Under the pieces are notes generated by a model, which had not been told where the DNA came from, made no database searches, and saw only the letters and a list, made by a program, of their open reading frames with translations. From contig JBFMHC010000035.1 in the NCBI GenBank assembly GCA_040751755.1, positions 62,001 to 126,000 of the forward strand: DNA of 64,000 bases, in the 5' to 3' direction. Origin of the DNA: PFJX01 sp040751755 (GTDB taxonomy: Bacteria; Pseudomonadota; Gammaproteobacteria; Burkholderiales; Thiobacillaceae). Position numbers and translations under genes: made by a program. Positions 32,632 through 42,590 of the stretch are shown piece after piece. Positions within the stretch are counted from its first letter, which is position 1; each line of letters starts with the position of its first letter.

Positions 32632-33464
32632 TCAAGAATCTGGCCGATGCGGGCCGGTTTGGACAGCGTGCTCACCATGTGCAGGAAGTCATCGAAGTTC
32701 CACCAGATGAAGAAGGCGCGGCCGACGATGTTCTCGTCCGGCACGAAGCCCCAGTAGCGCGAGTCGTTCGATGCGTCCCGGTTGTCCCCCAGCATGAAGT
32801 AGTGGCCGGCGGGCACCGTGCATTTGAAACCGGATTCGTCGTAGCTGCAATTGTCGCGGTAGGGGAAGTTGCCGGCCACCTCGTAGACGCGCACCGGCGG
32901 CTCGCCCGCCTGCGTCATGGCGATGTGGCTGTGCTCGCCCAGTTGCTCGCGCCAAGTGTCGCCGCGGATGAAGTTGAGGCCCTGGCCAGTGTATTCGAAC
33001 TGGCCTTCGGCCCGCATGGAGACGGGCTGGCCGTTGATGGTGAGGCGCTTGTCGCGGTATTCCACCACGTCGCCCGGTGTGCCGACCACGCGCTTGATGT
33101 AGTCCATCGACGGATCCTGCGGGAAGCGGAACACCATGATGTCGCCGCGCGCCGGCTGGTTGAGGTCGAGGACCTTCTTGTTGATCACCGGCAGGCGGAT
33201 GCCGTAGGTGTATTTGTTGACGAGGATGAAGTCGCCCACCAGCAGGGTGGGCAGCATGGAGCCGGAGGGGATCTTGAACGGCTCCACCAGGAAGGAGCGC
33301 AGCAGGAACACCACCAGGATCACCGGGAAGAAGCTCTTCGAGTAGTCCACCAGGATCGGCAGCTTGCCGTCCGCGGCGCGGTGCCGGGCGAGGAACAGGT
33401 GGTCGATCAGCCAGATGGCGCCGGTCACGGCGAGGGCGAGGAACAGGATGAGGGCGAAGTTCAC
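32628..33464 (-). CDS. lepB: Signal peptidase I
   Basis: A 278-residue membrane serine protease with two N-terminal hydrophobic segments, the nucleophile Ser69 in FKIPSGSMLPTLL and the general base Lys124 in MDYIKRVVGTPGD. The box D/E motifs GHYFMLGDNRDASNDSRYWG are near the C-terminus. It removes signal peptides from exported proteins on the periplasmic side. It lies directly next to lepA (33465) and overlaps the DUF4845 start by 4 bases. Confidence 0.97.
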   Translation of the reverse strand: MNFALILFLALAVTGAIWLIDHLFLARHRAADGKLPILVDYSKSFFPVILVVFLLRSFLVEPFKIPSGSMLPTLLVGDFILVNKYTYGIRLPVINKKVLDLNQPARGDIMVFRFPQDPSMDYIKRVVGTPGDVVEYRDKRLTINGQPVSMRAEGQFEYTGQGLNFIRGDTWREQLGEHSHIAMTQAGEPPVRVYEVAGNFPYRDNCSYDESGFKCTVPAGHYFMLGDNRDASNDSRYWGFVPDENIVGRAFFIWWNFDDFLHMVSTLSKPARIGQILD

Positions 33465-35258
<1,794 letters not shown>

Positions 35259-35262
35259 GTTC

Positions 35263-35293
35263 AAAACAAAGAGAGGCACGCGGAACGTGCCTC
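35263..35293 (-). terminator. Rho-independent terminator/attenuator just upstream of lepA
   Basis: On the minus strand GAGGCACG-TTCCG-CGTGCCTC forms a perfect 8-bp stem (35293-35273) followed by TCTCTTTGTTTT. It ends only five bases before the lepA ATG, so it could separate the sigma-E operon from lepA-lepB or attenuate expression. Confidence 0.75.
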
Positions 35294-35328
35294 GATGACC
35301 GGAATGCGGCGGATTTTACCTGAAAGAA

Positions 35329-35345
35329 CCGGGGCTTAGCCCCGG
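35329..35345. terminator. Hairpin downstream of mucD
   Basis: CCGGGGCT-T-AGCCCCGG is a near-perfect palindrome, 18 bases after the mucD stop. On the minus strand TTCTTTC follows. It is a weaker terminator candidate than the one at 35263-35293. Confidence 0.5.
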
Positions 35346-35362
35346 CCCGGGCTATTTGCGGC

Positions 35363-36739
35363 TCATTTCTCCAGGCGCAGCGAGACGTAGTGCGCGCCCT
35401 CGCCACGCTTCACCAGCAGCGCGACCTGCTTGCGTCCGCCTTCGATCAGCCTGTTCAGATCGGCGGGGCTGTTCACCTCCTGGTTGTTCACGGCCAGGAT
35501 CACGTCGCCGGAACGGATGCCGGCGCGCGCGGCGATGCCGCTGGCCTCCTCGACCAGCACGCCGCTGCCGATCTTGAGCGCCTTTTTCTGCTCGGCGCCC
35601 AGTTCGGAGACCACCAGGCCGGCCTTGTTCGCCTGCTTCTCTTCCTTCGCGGCGGCGGTGCGCTCCTCCTGCGGCATCTCGCCCACCTTCACCTCCAGTT
35701 CGCGCTGCGCGCCCTTGCGCCAGATGGTCAGCCGGGCGGTGCTGCCGGGCTTGCTGGCACCGACCATGCGCGGCAGGTCGATGGAGTCGTTCACGGTCTG
35801 GCCGTTGAACTTGAGGATGATGTCGGAGACCTGCACACCGGCCTTGTCCGCGGGGCTGCCGGTCTCCACCTCGGAGACCAGGGCGCCCTGCGGCGCCTTC
35901 AGGCCGAAGGAATCGGCGAGGTCGGCGGTGACGTCCTGGATCATCACGCCGAGGCGGCCGCGTTCCACCTTGCCGCCGCTCTTCAGCTGCTCGGCGATGT
36001 CCATGGCGACGTCGATGGGGATGGCGAACGAGAGGCCCATGTAGCCGCCGGAACGGGAGATGATCTGCGAGTTCATGCCCACCACCTCGCCGTTGAGGTT
36101 GAACAGCGGACCGCCGGAGTTGCCCGGGTTGACCGCCACATCGGTCTGGATGAAGGGCACGTAGTTCTCCTGCGGCAGGCTGCGGCCCTTGGCGGAGACG
36201 ATGCCGGCGGTGACCGAGTTCTCGAAGCCGAACGGCGCGCCGATCGCCAGCACCCACTCGCCCACCTTCAGCTTGTCCGGCGAGCCGATGGTGACCTTGG
36301 GCAGCCGGTCGGCGTTGATCTTGATCAGGGCCACGTCGGTGCGGTCGTCCTTACCCACCACCTTGGCGCGGAATTCGCGCTTGTCCTGCAGCTTCACCAC
36401 CACTTCGTCGACGTCGTCCACGACGTGGGTGTTGGTGAGGATGTAGCCGTCGCCCGAGATGATGAAGCCGGAGCCCTGGCCATGGCGTGGCGGCATCTGG
36501 CCGGGGGCGCGGTGCGGGGAGGCGTCCGGCGGCAGCATGCGGCGGAAGAACTCGAACATCTCGTCCGGCTCCGGCGTGCGTTGGCCGCGTTTCAGCTGGC
36601 GCGGGTCCTGCACCGTGGTGATGTTGACCACGGCGGGCGACTGGCGCTCCACGAGGGCGGTGAAATCCGGGAGTTGCGCCTGGGCGGCTTGCGCCAGCAG
36701 GCCCAGGGTCACACCGATCAAGGCAAACCACTTCTTCAT
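35363..36739 (-). CDS. mucD: Periplasmic serine protease, DegP/MucD family
   Basis: A 458-residue HtrA protease. It has a signal peptide (FALIGVTLGLLAQAAQA), the triad His105 (LTNTHVVDD), Asp135 (DRTDVALIKI) and Ser208 (NPGNSGGPLF), and two PDZ domains (about 260-350 and 370-458). It degrades or refolds misfolded envelope proteins. It lies downstream of rseC in the rpoE-rseABC run, the usual MucD position in betaproteobacteria and pseudomonads, so it is probably sigma-E controlled. The name degQ would be equally fair. Confidence 0.95.
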   Translation of the reverse strand: MKKWFALIGVTLGLLAQAAQAQLPDFTALVERQSPAVVNITTVQDPRQLKRGQRTPEPDEMFEFFRRMLPPDASPHRAPGQMPPRHGQGSGFIISGDGYILTNTHVVDDVDEVVVKLQDKREFRAKVVGKDDRTDVALIKINADRLPKVTIGSPDKLKVGEWVLAIGAPFGFENSVTAGIVSAKGRSLPQENYVPFIQTDVAVNPGNSGGPLFNLNGEVVGMNSQIISRSGGYMGLSFAIPIDVAMDIAEQLKSGGKVERGRLGVMIQDVTADLADSFGLKAPQGALVSEVETGSPADKAGVQVSDIILKFNGQTVNDSIDLPRMVGASKPGSTARLTIWRKGAQRELEVKVGEMPQEERTAAAKEEKQANKAGLVVSELGAEQKKALKIGSGVLVEEASGIAARAGIRSGDVILAVNNQEVNSPADLNRLIEGGRKQVALLVKRGEGAHYVSLRLEK

Positions 36740-36779
36740 GACTGACCTCTCTGGATGAGTGCTTGGATGTTGGGGACGC

Positions 36780-37226
36780 TCAATGCCTGCCCGCGCACTG
36801 CGTGGCGCCGTGCCGCAGGATCACCGGCTCGCCGGCGGCCTCGTGGCGTTGCCGCCGCAACCACAGCGCGGCGAGCAGGAGGCCGATGAGACCGCCGAGG
36901 GCGGAGGCCGGTTCCCCATGCGCGTCGCCGCCCAAGAGTCGCCCCAGGCCCGCGCCCAGGAGGAGTGCGAGCAGCGGCAGCAGATAGGCCCTGGTGGAGG
37001 CGAGCAGCAGGGAGCCGTCGGGCAGCCCGACCACCACCGCGTCGCCAGGCTGCGCGCCGATCGGGTTGGCGACCGGATACTCCTGGGCATCCGGGTGCCA
37101 CACGCGGTTGAACACCGAGGAGCCACAGCCCTTGCCGCCGCAGGCGCCGCAGGAGGAGGGGGCCTCGCCGACCACCCAGGCCGCGGCCCCCTCGGTGCGG
37201 GTGACCCGTGCGGGGGTCTCGATCAA
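36780..37226 (-). CDS. rseC: SoxR-reducing system protein RseC family
   Basis: A 148-residue protein read from a TTG start (37226) with GGAGG seven bases upstream; the TTGA overlaps the rseB stop. It begins IETPARVTRTEGAAAWV and has the four-cysteine cluster CGACGGKGCG, then two membrane segments (YLLPLLALLLGAGLGRLL; LGGLIGLLLAALWL). RseC/MucC proteins modulate sigma-E activity and, in E. coli, help reduce SoxR with the Rsx complex. The Cys set may bind a metal or iron-sulfur cluster. The ORF end gives a normal family length. Confidence 0.9.
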   Translation of the reverse strand: MIETPARVTRTEGAAAWVVGEAPSSCGACGGKGCGSSVFNRVWHPDAQEYPVANPIGAQPGDAVVVGLPDGSLLLASTRAYLLPLLALLLGAGLGRLLGGDAHGEPASALGGLIGLLLAALWLRRQRHEAAGEPVILRHGATQCAGRH

Positions 37227-38161
37227 GGCTTGGCCTCCAGACCCATGGCAATGGTCTCCACCGTCGCCATCGGGGCCTCGCCGAGGACCGTCGCCTGCAG
37301 GTCGCCGAGGGGGCGCTTGATCATGTTGATCATGCCCTGCTTGCTCTGCCCCTTGATGGTCTCGGCCGGCCTGTGGGCGGGCTCCAGGAACAGCGACAGG
37401 TGGGTGAGGCCGTCGCTGAACACCCAGTGTTCCACCTCGCCGGACAGGTTGGGCAGCTGCCGACGCACCGCGGCGATGCGCGTGAAGCCGGGCGGCAGGC
37501 CGTTCACCTCGACGCGTTCGTTCGCCACCGGCCGGGCCGTTTCCGGGATGGCGGGGATGGGGCGGTTGTCGACCCTGGGCATGGTGCCCAGCCGGACCTC
37601 GGCGAAGCTGTACTGCATCAGCGGCCGGCCCTCGCCGTTGATCATGACGGCCCGCAGCGGGAAGCCGGTGTTGCGGTCCACGCACAGCACGTAGCCCCAG
37701 CGGTAGGCGTCCTTCGGCAGGATCTCGACGTTGCCGCAGTCACGCCCGGCGACCCGGTCTGCGGAGCCGCTCCGCACGCTGTACCAGTTGGCGAGCGGGG
37801 CGGCGTTTTCCGGCAGCAGATCGGGGAAATGGCGCTTGTTGAGACGCCTTTCCAGGCGCTGCTGGTTGCCGTTGACCATCAGGGTGACGGAGGCCTGCTG
37901 CGTGCAGCGCACCTCGCGCTGCGTACCGTCCATGGTGAGCAGCCGGCTCTCGCTGCTGCCGCTGTTCGGACGGTTGCTGACCATAAGGGTCTGCGCGCTG
38001 CCGCCGTGCTGGAACACGAACAGCCCCTCATAGGGCATCCGGCGCGAGGCATCGGAAATCTTCTGCAGCCAGGCGGCCGCCTCCTGGGGCGGCAGGGCGG
38101 GGGCGGCATGGGCGGAAAGGGCGGCCAGGAAGGCCGGCAGCGTCAGCAGGCGCCGCTTCAT
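37223..38161 (-). CDS. rseB: Sigma-E regulatory protein RseB/MucB
   Basis: A 312-residue periplasmic protein with a signal peptide (RRLLTLPAFLAALSAHA) and the MucB/RseB lipoprotein-localisation-like fold: AAAWLQKISDASRRMPYEGLF, VFQHGGSAQTLMVSN, RDCGNVEILPKDAYRWGYVL and the C-terminal FSDGLTHLSLFLEPAH. It binds RseA in the periplasm and protects it from DegS until mislocalised LPS or lipoprotein displaces it. The ATG at 38161 overlaps the rseA stop (ATGA). Confidence 0.95.
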   Translation of the reverse strand: MKRRLLTLPAFLAALSAHAAPALPPQEAAAWLQKISDASRRMPYEGLFVFQHGGSAQTLMVSNRPNSGSSESRLLTMDGTQREVRCTQQASVTLMVNGNQQRLERRLNKRHFPDLLPENAAPLANWYSVRSGSADRVAGRDCGNVEILPKDAYRWGYVLCVDRNTGFPLRAVMINGEGRPLMQYSFAEVRLGTMPRVDNRPIPAIPETARPVANERVEVNGLPPGFTRIAAVRRQLPNLSGEVEHWVFSDGLTHLSLFLEPAHRPAETIKGQSKQGMINMIKRPLGDLQATVLGEAPMATVETIAMGLEAKP

Positions 38162-38676
38162 GGGCGGGACTCCGCCAGGGAGACCTGGGTGAAGTTCATT
38201 TCCGCGGGGGAGATCACCGCCTGCGCGAAGTCCTGGTGCGCGGCGAGGTAGGGTTGCACGTCCACCGGCGGGTGGGCATCGTTGGCGGCCAGAGGCACCG
38301 CGGTGTGCGGCTCGGGCAGTTGGCTCCAGAGGCCCCAGGTGATGGCGCCGACCGCGGCCGCCGCGAGCCACAGCGAGGCGCGCCGGTCGCGCGGCCCGCG
38401 CATTGGTGCCAGCACGGTGGGCTCCTGTTCCAGCGCGGTCATGACCCGCGCGGTCAGGTCGGCGCCGCCGGCTGGCGCGTGCGTGCCGCGCAGGGCGTCG
38501 CCGATGGCGCAGTACGTGTCGTAGCGCTCGCGCCAGCGCGGGCTGCTGCCCAGCGTCCTGAGGGCAAGACGCGCGCGTTCTGCGCCGAGTTCGCCATCGA
38601 ACAGGGCGGAGAGGTCGTCGTCCTCGTCCTGCCGAGGCATTTGTTGGGTGCTTGCTTTCGTCATCATGCTTACCAC
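38158..38676 (-). CDS. rseA: Anti-sigma-E factor RseA
   Basis: A 172-residue single-pass protein. The N-terminal cytosolic domain (DDLSALFDGELGAERARLAL ... RYDTYCAIGDALRG) is the RseA anti-sigma domain that occludes sigma-E. A membrane segment (ASLWLAAAAVGAITWGLW, about 106-123) and a short periplasmic tail follow. Met at position 1, 4 or 5 could each be the start. It overlaps the rpoE stop by 7 bases. Confidence 0.93.
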   Translation of the reverse strand: MVSMMTKASTQQMPRQDEDDDLSALFDGELGAERARLALRTLGSSPRWRERYDTYCAIGDALRGTHAPAGGADLTARVMTALEQEPTVLAPMRGPRDRRASLWLAAAAVGAITWGLWSQLPEPHTAVPLAANDAHPPVDVQPYLAAHQDFAQAVISPAEMNFTQVSLAESRP

Positions 38677-39269
38677 CTACGGTCTTCCGGTGTGCCCAGG
38701 ATGGGGCGTAGCTTCGCGGCGATGGCCTCGCGCGCCCGGAAGATCCGGGAACGCACGGTGCCGATGGGGCAGGCCATCGCCTCGGCGATCTCTTCGTAAC
38801 TCATGCCTTCGATCTCGCGCAGGGTGATGGCCTGGCGGAGCTCCTCCGGCAGGGCCTCCACCGCTTCGTTAACCGCATAGGCCATCTGCTTGGAAAGAAG
38901 TTCCGATTCCGGCGTGCTGTTGTCCTGCACCACCAGGCGCTCGTCCGGCTCGTCCTCGTCGTCGAGGGCCTGCTCGGACAGGGTCTGCATGCCCCGCCCC
39001 TTGGCCGCCAGATAGTTCTTCGCCGTGTTCACGGCGATGCGGTAGAGCCAGGTGTAGAAGGCGGCGTCGCCGCGGAATTGCGGCAGCGCCCGGTAGGCCT
39101 TGATGAATGCCTCCTGGGCGATGTCCTCGATCTCGTCCGGGTCGCGCACCATGCGCGACAGCAGCCGGATCAGCTTGCGGCGGTATTTCTCCACCAGCAG
39201 GCCGTAGGCCTGCTTGTCGCCTTCGCGTACCCGCTCGACCAGTTGGAGGTCGATTTCCCGGTCACTCAC
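38670..39269 (-). CDS. rpoE: RNA polymerase sigma factor RpoE (sigma-24)
   Basis: A 199-residue ECF sigma factor. Starting at GTG 39269 it reads SDREIDLQLVERVREGDKQA, the usual RpoE opening, with region 2 (RMVRDPDEIEDIAQEAFIKAYR; FYTWLYRIAVNTAKNYLAAKGR) and region 4 (LPEELRQAITLREIEGMSYEEIA; GTVRSRIFRAREAI). It drives the envelope-stress regulon including its own rseABC-mucD operon. Longer in-frame upstream codons read through a GC-rich hairpin leader and are not trusted. nadB is divergent, 166 bases away. Confidence 0.96.
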   Translation of the reverse strand: MSDREIDLQLVERVREGDKQAYGLLVEKYRRKLIRLLSRMVRDPDEIEDIAQEAFIKAYRALPQFRGDAAFYTWLYRIAVNTAKNYLAAKGRGMQTLSEQALDDEDEPDERLVVQDNSTPESELLSKQMAYAVNEAVEALPEELRQAITLREIEGMSYEEIAEAMACPIGTVRSRIFRAREAIAAKLRPILGTPEDRRW

Positions 39270-39300
39270 TCGCTTGCTCTCTTGTCCCTGAATTGGCACA

Positions 39301-39316
39301 TGCCCGGTGCCGGGCA
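39301..39316 (-). promoter_or_regulatory. Hairpin in the rpoE leader
   Basis: TGCCCGG-TG-CCGGGCA is a perfect 7-bp stem 32 bases upstream of the rpoE GTG. It lies downstream of a TATACT on the minus strand (39364-39359), so it would be in the mRNA leader. Function unknown. Confidence 0.45.
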
Positions 39317-39358
39317 CGTCGTCGCGCACGAACCGGCCTTGCATTCCGCGCGTGGGCG

Positions 39359-39364
39359 AGTATA
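39359..39364 (-). promoter_or_regulatory. Possible -10 element of rpoE
   Basis: TATACT on the minus strand, about 90 bases before the rpoE start. No good -35 and no sigma-E-type GAACTT box was found at the right spacing. Confidence 0.3.
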
Positions 39365-39435
39365 ACCGCCCGCCGATGGGCCAAACCGGCGACAATGAGC
39401 ACCATCGCCCCGATTCGGTCCCCTGCCCGACACCT

Positions 39436-41016
39436 ATGCAGCGCTTCGACGTCCTCATCATCGGCTCCGGCCTCGCCGCCGTCGCCCTCGCCCTGTCCCT
39501 GCCCGCGCGCCTGCGCATCGCCATGGTGACCAAGAAGCAGCCCATGGACAGCGCCAGCGCCTGGGCGCAGGGCGGCATCGCCGCGGTGATGGGGGGGGAC
39601 GACTCCTTCGCCGATCACATCGCCGATACCCTGGAGGCGGGCGCGGGTCTGTGCGACGAGGCGGTGGTGCGCCACATCGTCGAGTCCGGCCCGGAGGCGA
39701 TGCAATGGCTGATCGAGCAGGGCGTTGCCTTCGATCGCCAGGGCAAGGGCTACCATCTGACCCGCGAGGGCGGGCATTCGAAACGCCGCGTCATGCACGT
39801 GGCGGACGCCACCGGCCACGCGGTGCAGGAGCGTCTGCTGGCGGTGCTGGCGCAGCGCGGCAACGTCACCCTGCTGGACCAGCACATCGCCATCGACCTG
39901 ATCACCGACCGGCACCTGGGCAAGCGGGTGGTGGAGCGGCGCCAGGTCTACGGCGCCTACGTGCTGGACACCGCGCACGACCACGTCGAGACGGTGGCCG
40001 CCAGCCACACCGTGCTGGCCACCGGCGGCGCGGGCAAGGTGTTCCTCTACACCACCAATCCTGACACTGCCACCGGCGACGGCATCGCCATGGCCTGGCG
40101 CGCCGGTTGCCGGGTGGCGAACATGGAGTTCATCCAGTTCCATCCGACCTGTCTCTACCATCCGCACGCCAAGTCCTTCCTGATCACCGAGGCGATGCGC
40201 GGCGAGGGCGCTTTGCTGCGCCTGCCGGACGGCACGCGCTTCATGCCCGAGCACGACGAGCGCGCCGAGCTGGCACCGCGTGACGTGGTGGCGCGGGCGA
40301 TCGACTTCGAGATGAAGAAGCGCGGCCTCGACTGCGTCTACCTGGACATCACCCACAAGCCGGCCAAGTTCATCGTCAGCCACTTCCCCAACATCCACGC
40401 GCGCTGCCTGGAGCTGGGCCTGGACATCACGCGCGAGTGGATCCCGGTGGCGCCGGCCGCGCACTACACCTGTGGCGGCGTGGTGGTGGACCAGGCGGGG
40501 CGGACCGACGTCGGCCGTCTCTATGCCATTGGCGAGACCAGCTGCACCGGCCTGCACGGCGCCAACCGCCTGGCCTCGAACTCGCTGCTGGAGTGCCTGG
40601 TGTATGGGCGCGGCGCGGCCGAGGCGATCGCGGCGGCGGAGCCGCTGGCGGAGACCGCGCTGCCTCCGTGGGACGAGAGCCGGGTCACGGACGCGGACGA
40701 GGAGATCGTCATCGCCCACAACTGGCACGAACTGCGCCGCTTCATGTGGGACTACGTGGGCATCGTGCGCACCACCAAGCGCCTGGAGCGCGCCGCCCAC
40801 CGCATCAAGCTGCTGCGCGACGAGATCGACGAGTTCTACAGCAACTTCCGCGTCAGCAACGACCTGATCGAGCTGCGCAACCTGGTGCTCACCGCCGACC
40901 TGATCGTGCGCTGCGCCAGGCTGCGCCACGAGAGTCGCGGCCTGCACGCCTCGCGCGACTACCCCGGGCTGTTGCCCGAGGCGCGCGATTCGGTGCTCGA
41001 CCCGGCCGCCAGTTAG
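39436..41016 (+). CDS. nadB: L-aspartate oxidase
   Basis: A 526-residue flavoprotein that oxidises aspartate to iminoaspartate, the first step of de novo NAD synthesis. The FAD-binding VLIIGSGLAAVALAL is at the N-terminus, followed by ASAWAQGGIAAVMGGDDS, VLATGGAGKVFLYTTNPD, EFIQFHPTCLYHP and TSCTGLHGANRLASNSLLEC. The ATG at 39436 gives the usual N-terminus; there is no upstream Shine-Dalgarno of note. A run of eight G at 39591-39598 lies inside the coding region. The divergent rpoE gene and convergent pepA (4-base overlap) are the neighbours. Confidence 0.96.
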   Translation: MQRFDVLIIGSGLAAVALALSLPARLRIAMVTKKQPMDSASAWAQGGIAAVMGGDDSFADHIADTLEAGAGLCDEAVVRHIVESGPEAMQWLIEQGVAFDRQGKGYHLTREGGHSKRRVMHVADATGHAVQERLLAVLAQRGNVTLLDQHIAIDLITDRHLGKRVVERRQVYGAYVLDTAHDHVETVAASHTVLATGGAGKVFLYTTNPDTATGDGIAMAWRAGCRVANMEFIQFHPTCLYHPHAKSFLITEAMRGEGALLRLPDGTRFMPEHDERAELAPRDVVARAIDFEMKKRGLDCVYLDITHKPAKFIVSHFPNIHARCLELGLDITREWIPVAPAAHYTCGGVVVDQAGRTDVGRLYAIGETSCTGLHGANRLASNSLLECLVYGRGAAEAIAAAEPLAETALPPWDESRVTDADEEIVIAHNWHELRRFMWDYVGIVRTTKRLERAAHRIKLLRDEIDEFYSNFRVSNDLIELRNLVLTADLIVRCARLRHESRGLHASRDYPGLLPEARDSVLDPAAS

Positions 41017-42500
41017 CCGGCGCGCTGCGCCAGGAAGTTCACCAGCAGGGGCACCGGACGGCCGGTCGCGCCCTTTTCCTTGCCGCTCTTCCAGGCGGTG
41101 CCGGCGATGTCCAGGTGCGCCCACGGGTATTTCTCGGTGAAGCGCGACAGGAAGCAGGCGGCGGTGATGGTGCCGGCGGGGCGGCCGCCGATGTTGGCGA
41201 TGTCGGCGAAGTTGCTCTTCAGCTGCTCCTGGTAGTCGTCCCACAGCGGCAGCTGCCAGCAGCGGTCCGCCGCCGCGTCGCCGGCGGCGATCAACTCCCG
41301 CGCCAGCTCGTCGCGGTTGGCGAGCAGGCCGGTGGCGACGTTGCCGAGGGCGATCACGCAGGCGCCGGTGAGGGTGGCGACGTCCACCACGCAGGCGGGG
41401 TCGAAGCGTTCCGCGTAGGTCAGCGCGTCACACAGGATCAGGCGGCCCTCGGCGTCGGTGTTGAGCACCTCGATGGTCTGGCCGGACATGGAGGTGACCA
41501 CGTCGCCCGGTTTGTTGGCGCGCCCGGAGGGCAGGTTCTCGCAGGTGGGGATGAGGCCGACGACGTTGAGCGGCAGCTTCAGCTCCGCCACCGCGCGCAG
41601 GGTGCCGAGCACCGAGGCGGCGCCGCACATGTCGTACTTCATCTCGTCCATCTCGGCGGCGGGCTTGAGCGAGATGCCGCCGGAGTCGAAGGTGATGCCC
41701 TTGCCCACCAGGACCACCGGCTTCTGGCCCTTCTTGCCGCCCTTGTGCTCCAGGATGATGAAGCGCGGCGGCTCGTCGCTGCCCTTGGCGACGGAGAGGA
41801 AGGAGCCCATGCCCAGCTTCTCGATCTGCGCGCGCTCCAGCACCTGCACCTTCAGGCCCATCTCTTTGGCCATGGCCTTGGCCTGCTCGGCCAGGTGGCT
41901 GGGGGTGCAGACGTTGCCGGGCAGGTTGCCCAGATCCTTGGTGAGCTTCATGCCCGCGGCGATCGCCTGGCCGCGCCTGGCGGCCGCGCCGGCGGTGCTG
42001 GCGGCAGCCTTGTCGGCGACCGCGAAGGCCAGCTTGCGCGGCCCCTGCTTCGCCTCAGAGGCCTTGCTCTTCATCTTGTCGAAACGATAGGTCGACTCTT
42101 CCGCGACCAGCACCGCCTGTTCCACGTTCCAGGCCAGGTCGCGCGCCTTCACCGGTACCTCGGCCAGGCACAGCAGGGCGTCGGCCACGCCGATCTCGGT
42201 GAGGGACTTGAGCGCGGCGCGCACCGCGTCGCGGTAGGCCTTGTCGCCGGTTTCGCCCTCCTTGCCCAGGCCCACCAGCATCAGCCGCTCGGCGCTCAGG
42301 CCCGGCACCTTGTGCAGCAGCAGGGTGGCGCCCGTCTTGCCGTCCATGTCGCCGCGCCGGAGAATGTCGGCCACGTAACCCTGCGCGGCCTGGTCGAGGA
42401 CCTGCGCGGCGGGGCTGAGCTTGCGGTTTTCGTACACCCCCGCCACGACACATGCCGTGCGTTGCTTTTCTGGGCTGCCACTCTTGATGCTGAATTCCAT
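41013..42500 (-). CDS. pepA: Leucyl aminopeptidase
   Basis: A 495-residue M17 metallopeptidase. Metal ligands lie in VVLVGKGITFDSGGISLKPA, YDMCGAAS and the NTDAEGRLILCDAL signature (about 355). It removes N-terminal residues from peptides in the cytoplasm, and E. coli PepA is also a DNA-binding accessory factor. Start ATG 42500 gives MEFSIKSGSPEKQ, the family opening; four extra upstream residues are possible. It is divergent from lptF, and this pepA/lptF-lptG arrangement is conserved in proteobacteria. Confidence 0.96.
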   Translation of the reverse strand: MEFSIKSGSPEKQRTACVVAGVYENRKLSPAAQVLDQAAQGYVADILRRGDMDGKTGATLLLHKVPGLSAERLMLVGLGKEGETGDKAYRDAVRAALKSLTEIGVADALLCLAEVPVKARDLAWNVEQAVLVAEESTYRFDKMKSKASEAKQGPRKLAFAVADKAAASTAGAAARRGQAIAAGMKLTKDLGNLPGNVCTPSHLAEQAKAMAKEMGLKVQVLERAQIEKLGMGSFLSVAKGSDEPPRFIILEHKGGKKGQKPVVLVGKGITFDSGGISLKPAAEMDEMKYDMCGAASVLGTLRAVAELKLPLNVVGLIPTCENLPSGRANKPGDVVTSMSGQTIEVLNTDAEGRLILCDALTYAERFDPACVVDVATLTGACVIALGNVATGLLANRDELARELIAAGDAAADRCWQLPLWDDYQEQLKSNFADIANIGGRPAGTITAACFLSRFTEKYPWAHLDIAGTAWKSGKEKGATGRPVPLLVNFLAQRAG

Positions 42501-42590
42501 TGCGCTCTCCAAATATCCGTCCGGGTGGCCGAAGGCCGTGGCCGGCGATTATTGGGGGGGCGCATCGACTAGTCAAAACACCCGCGCCTG

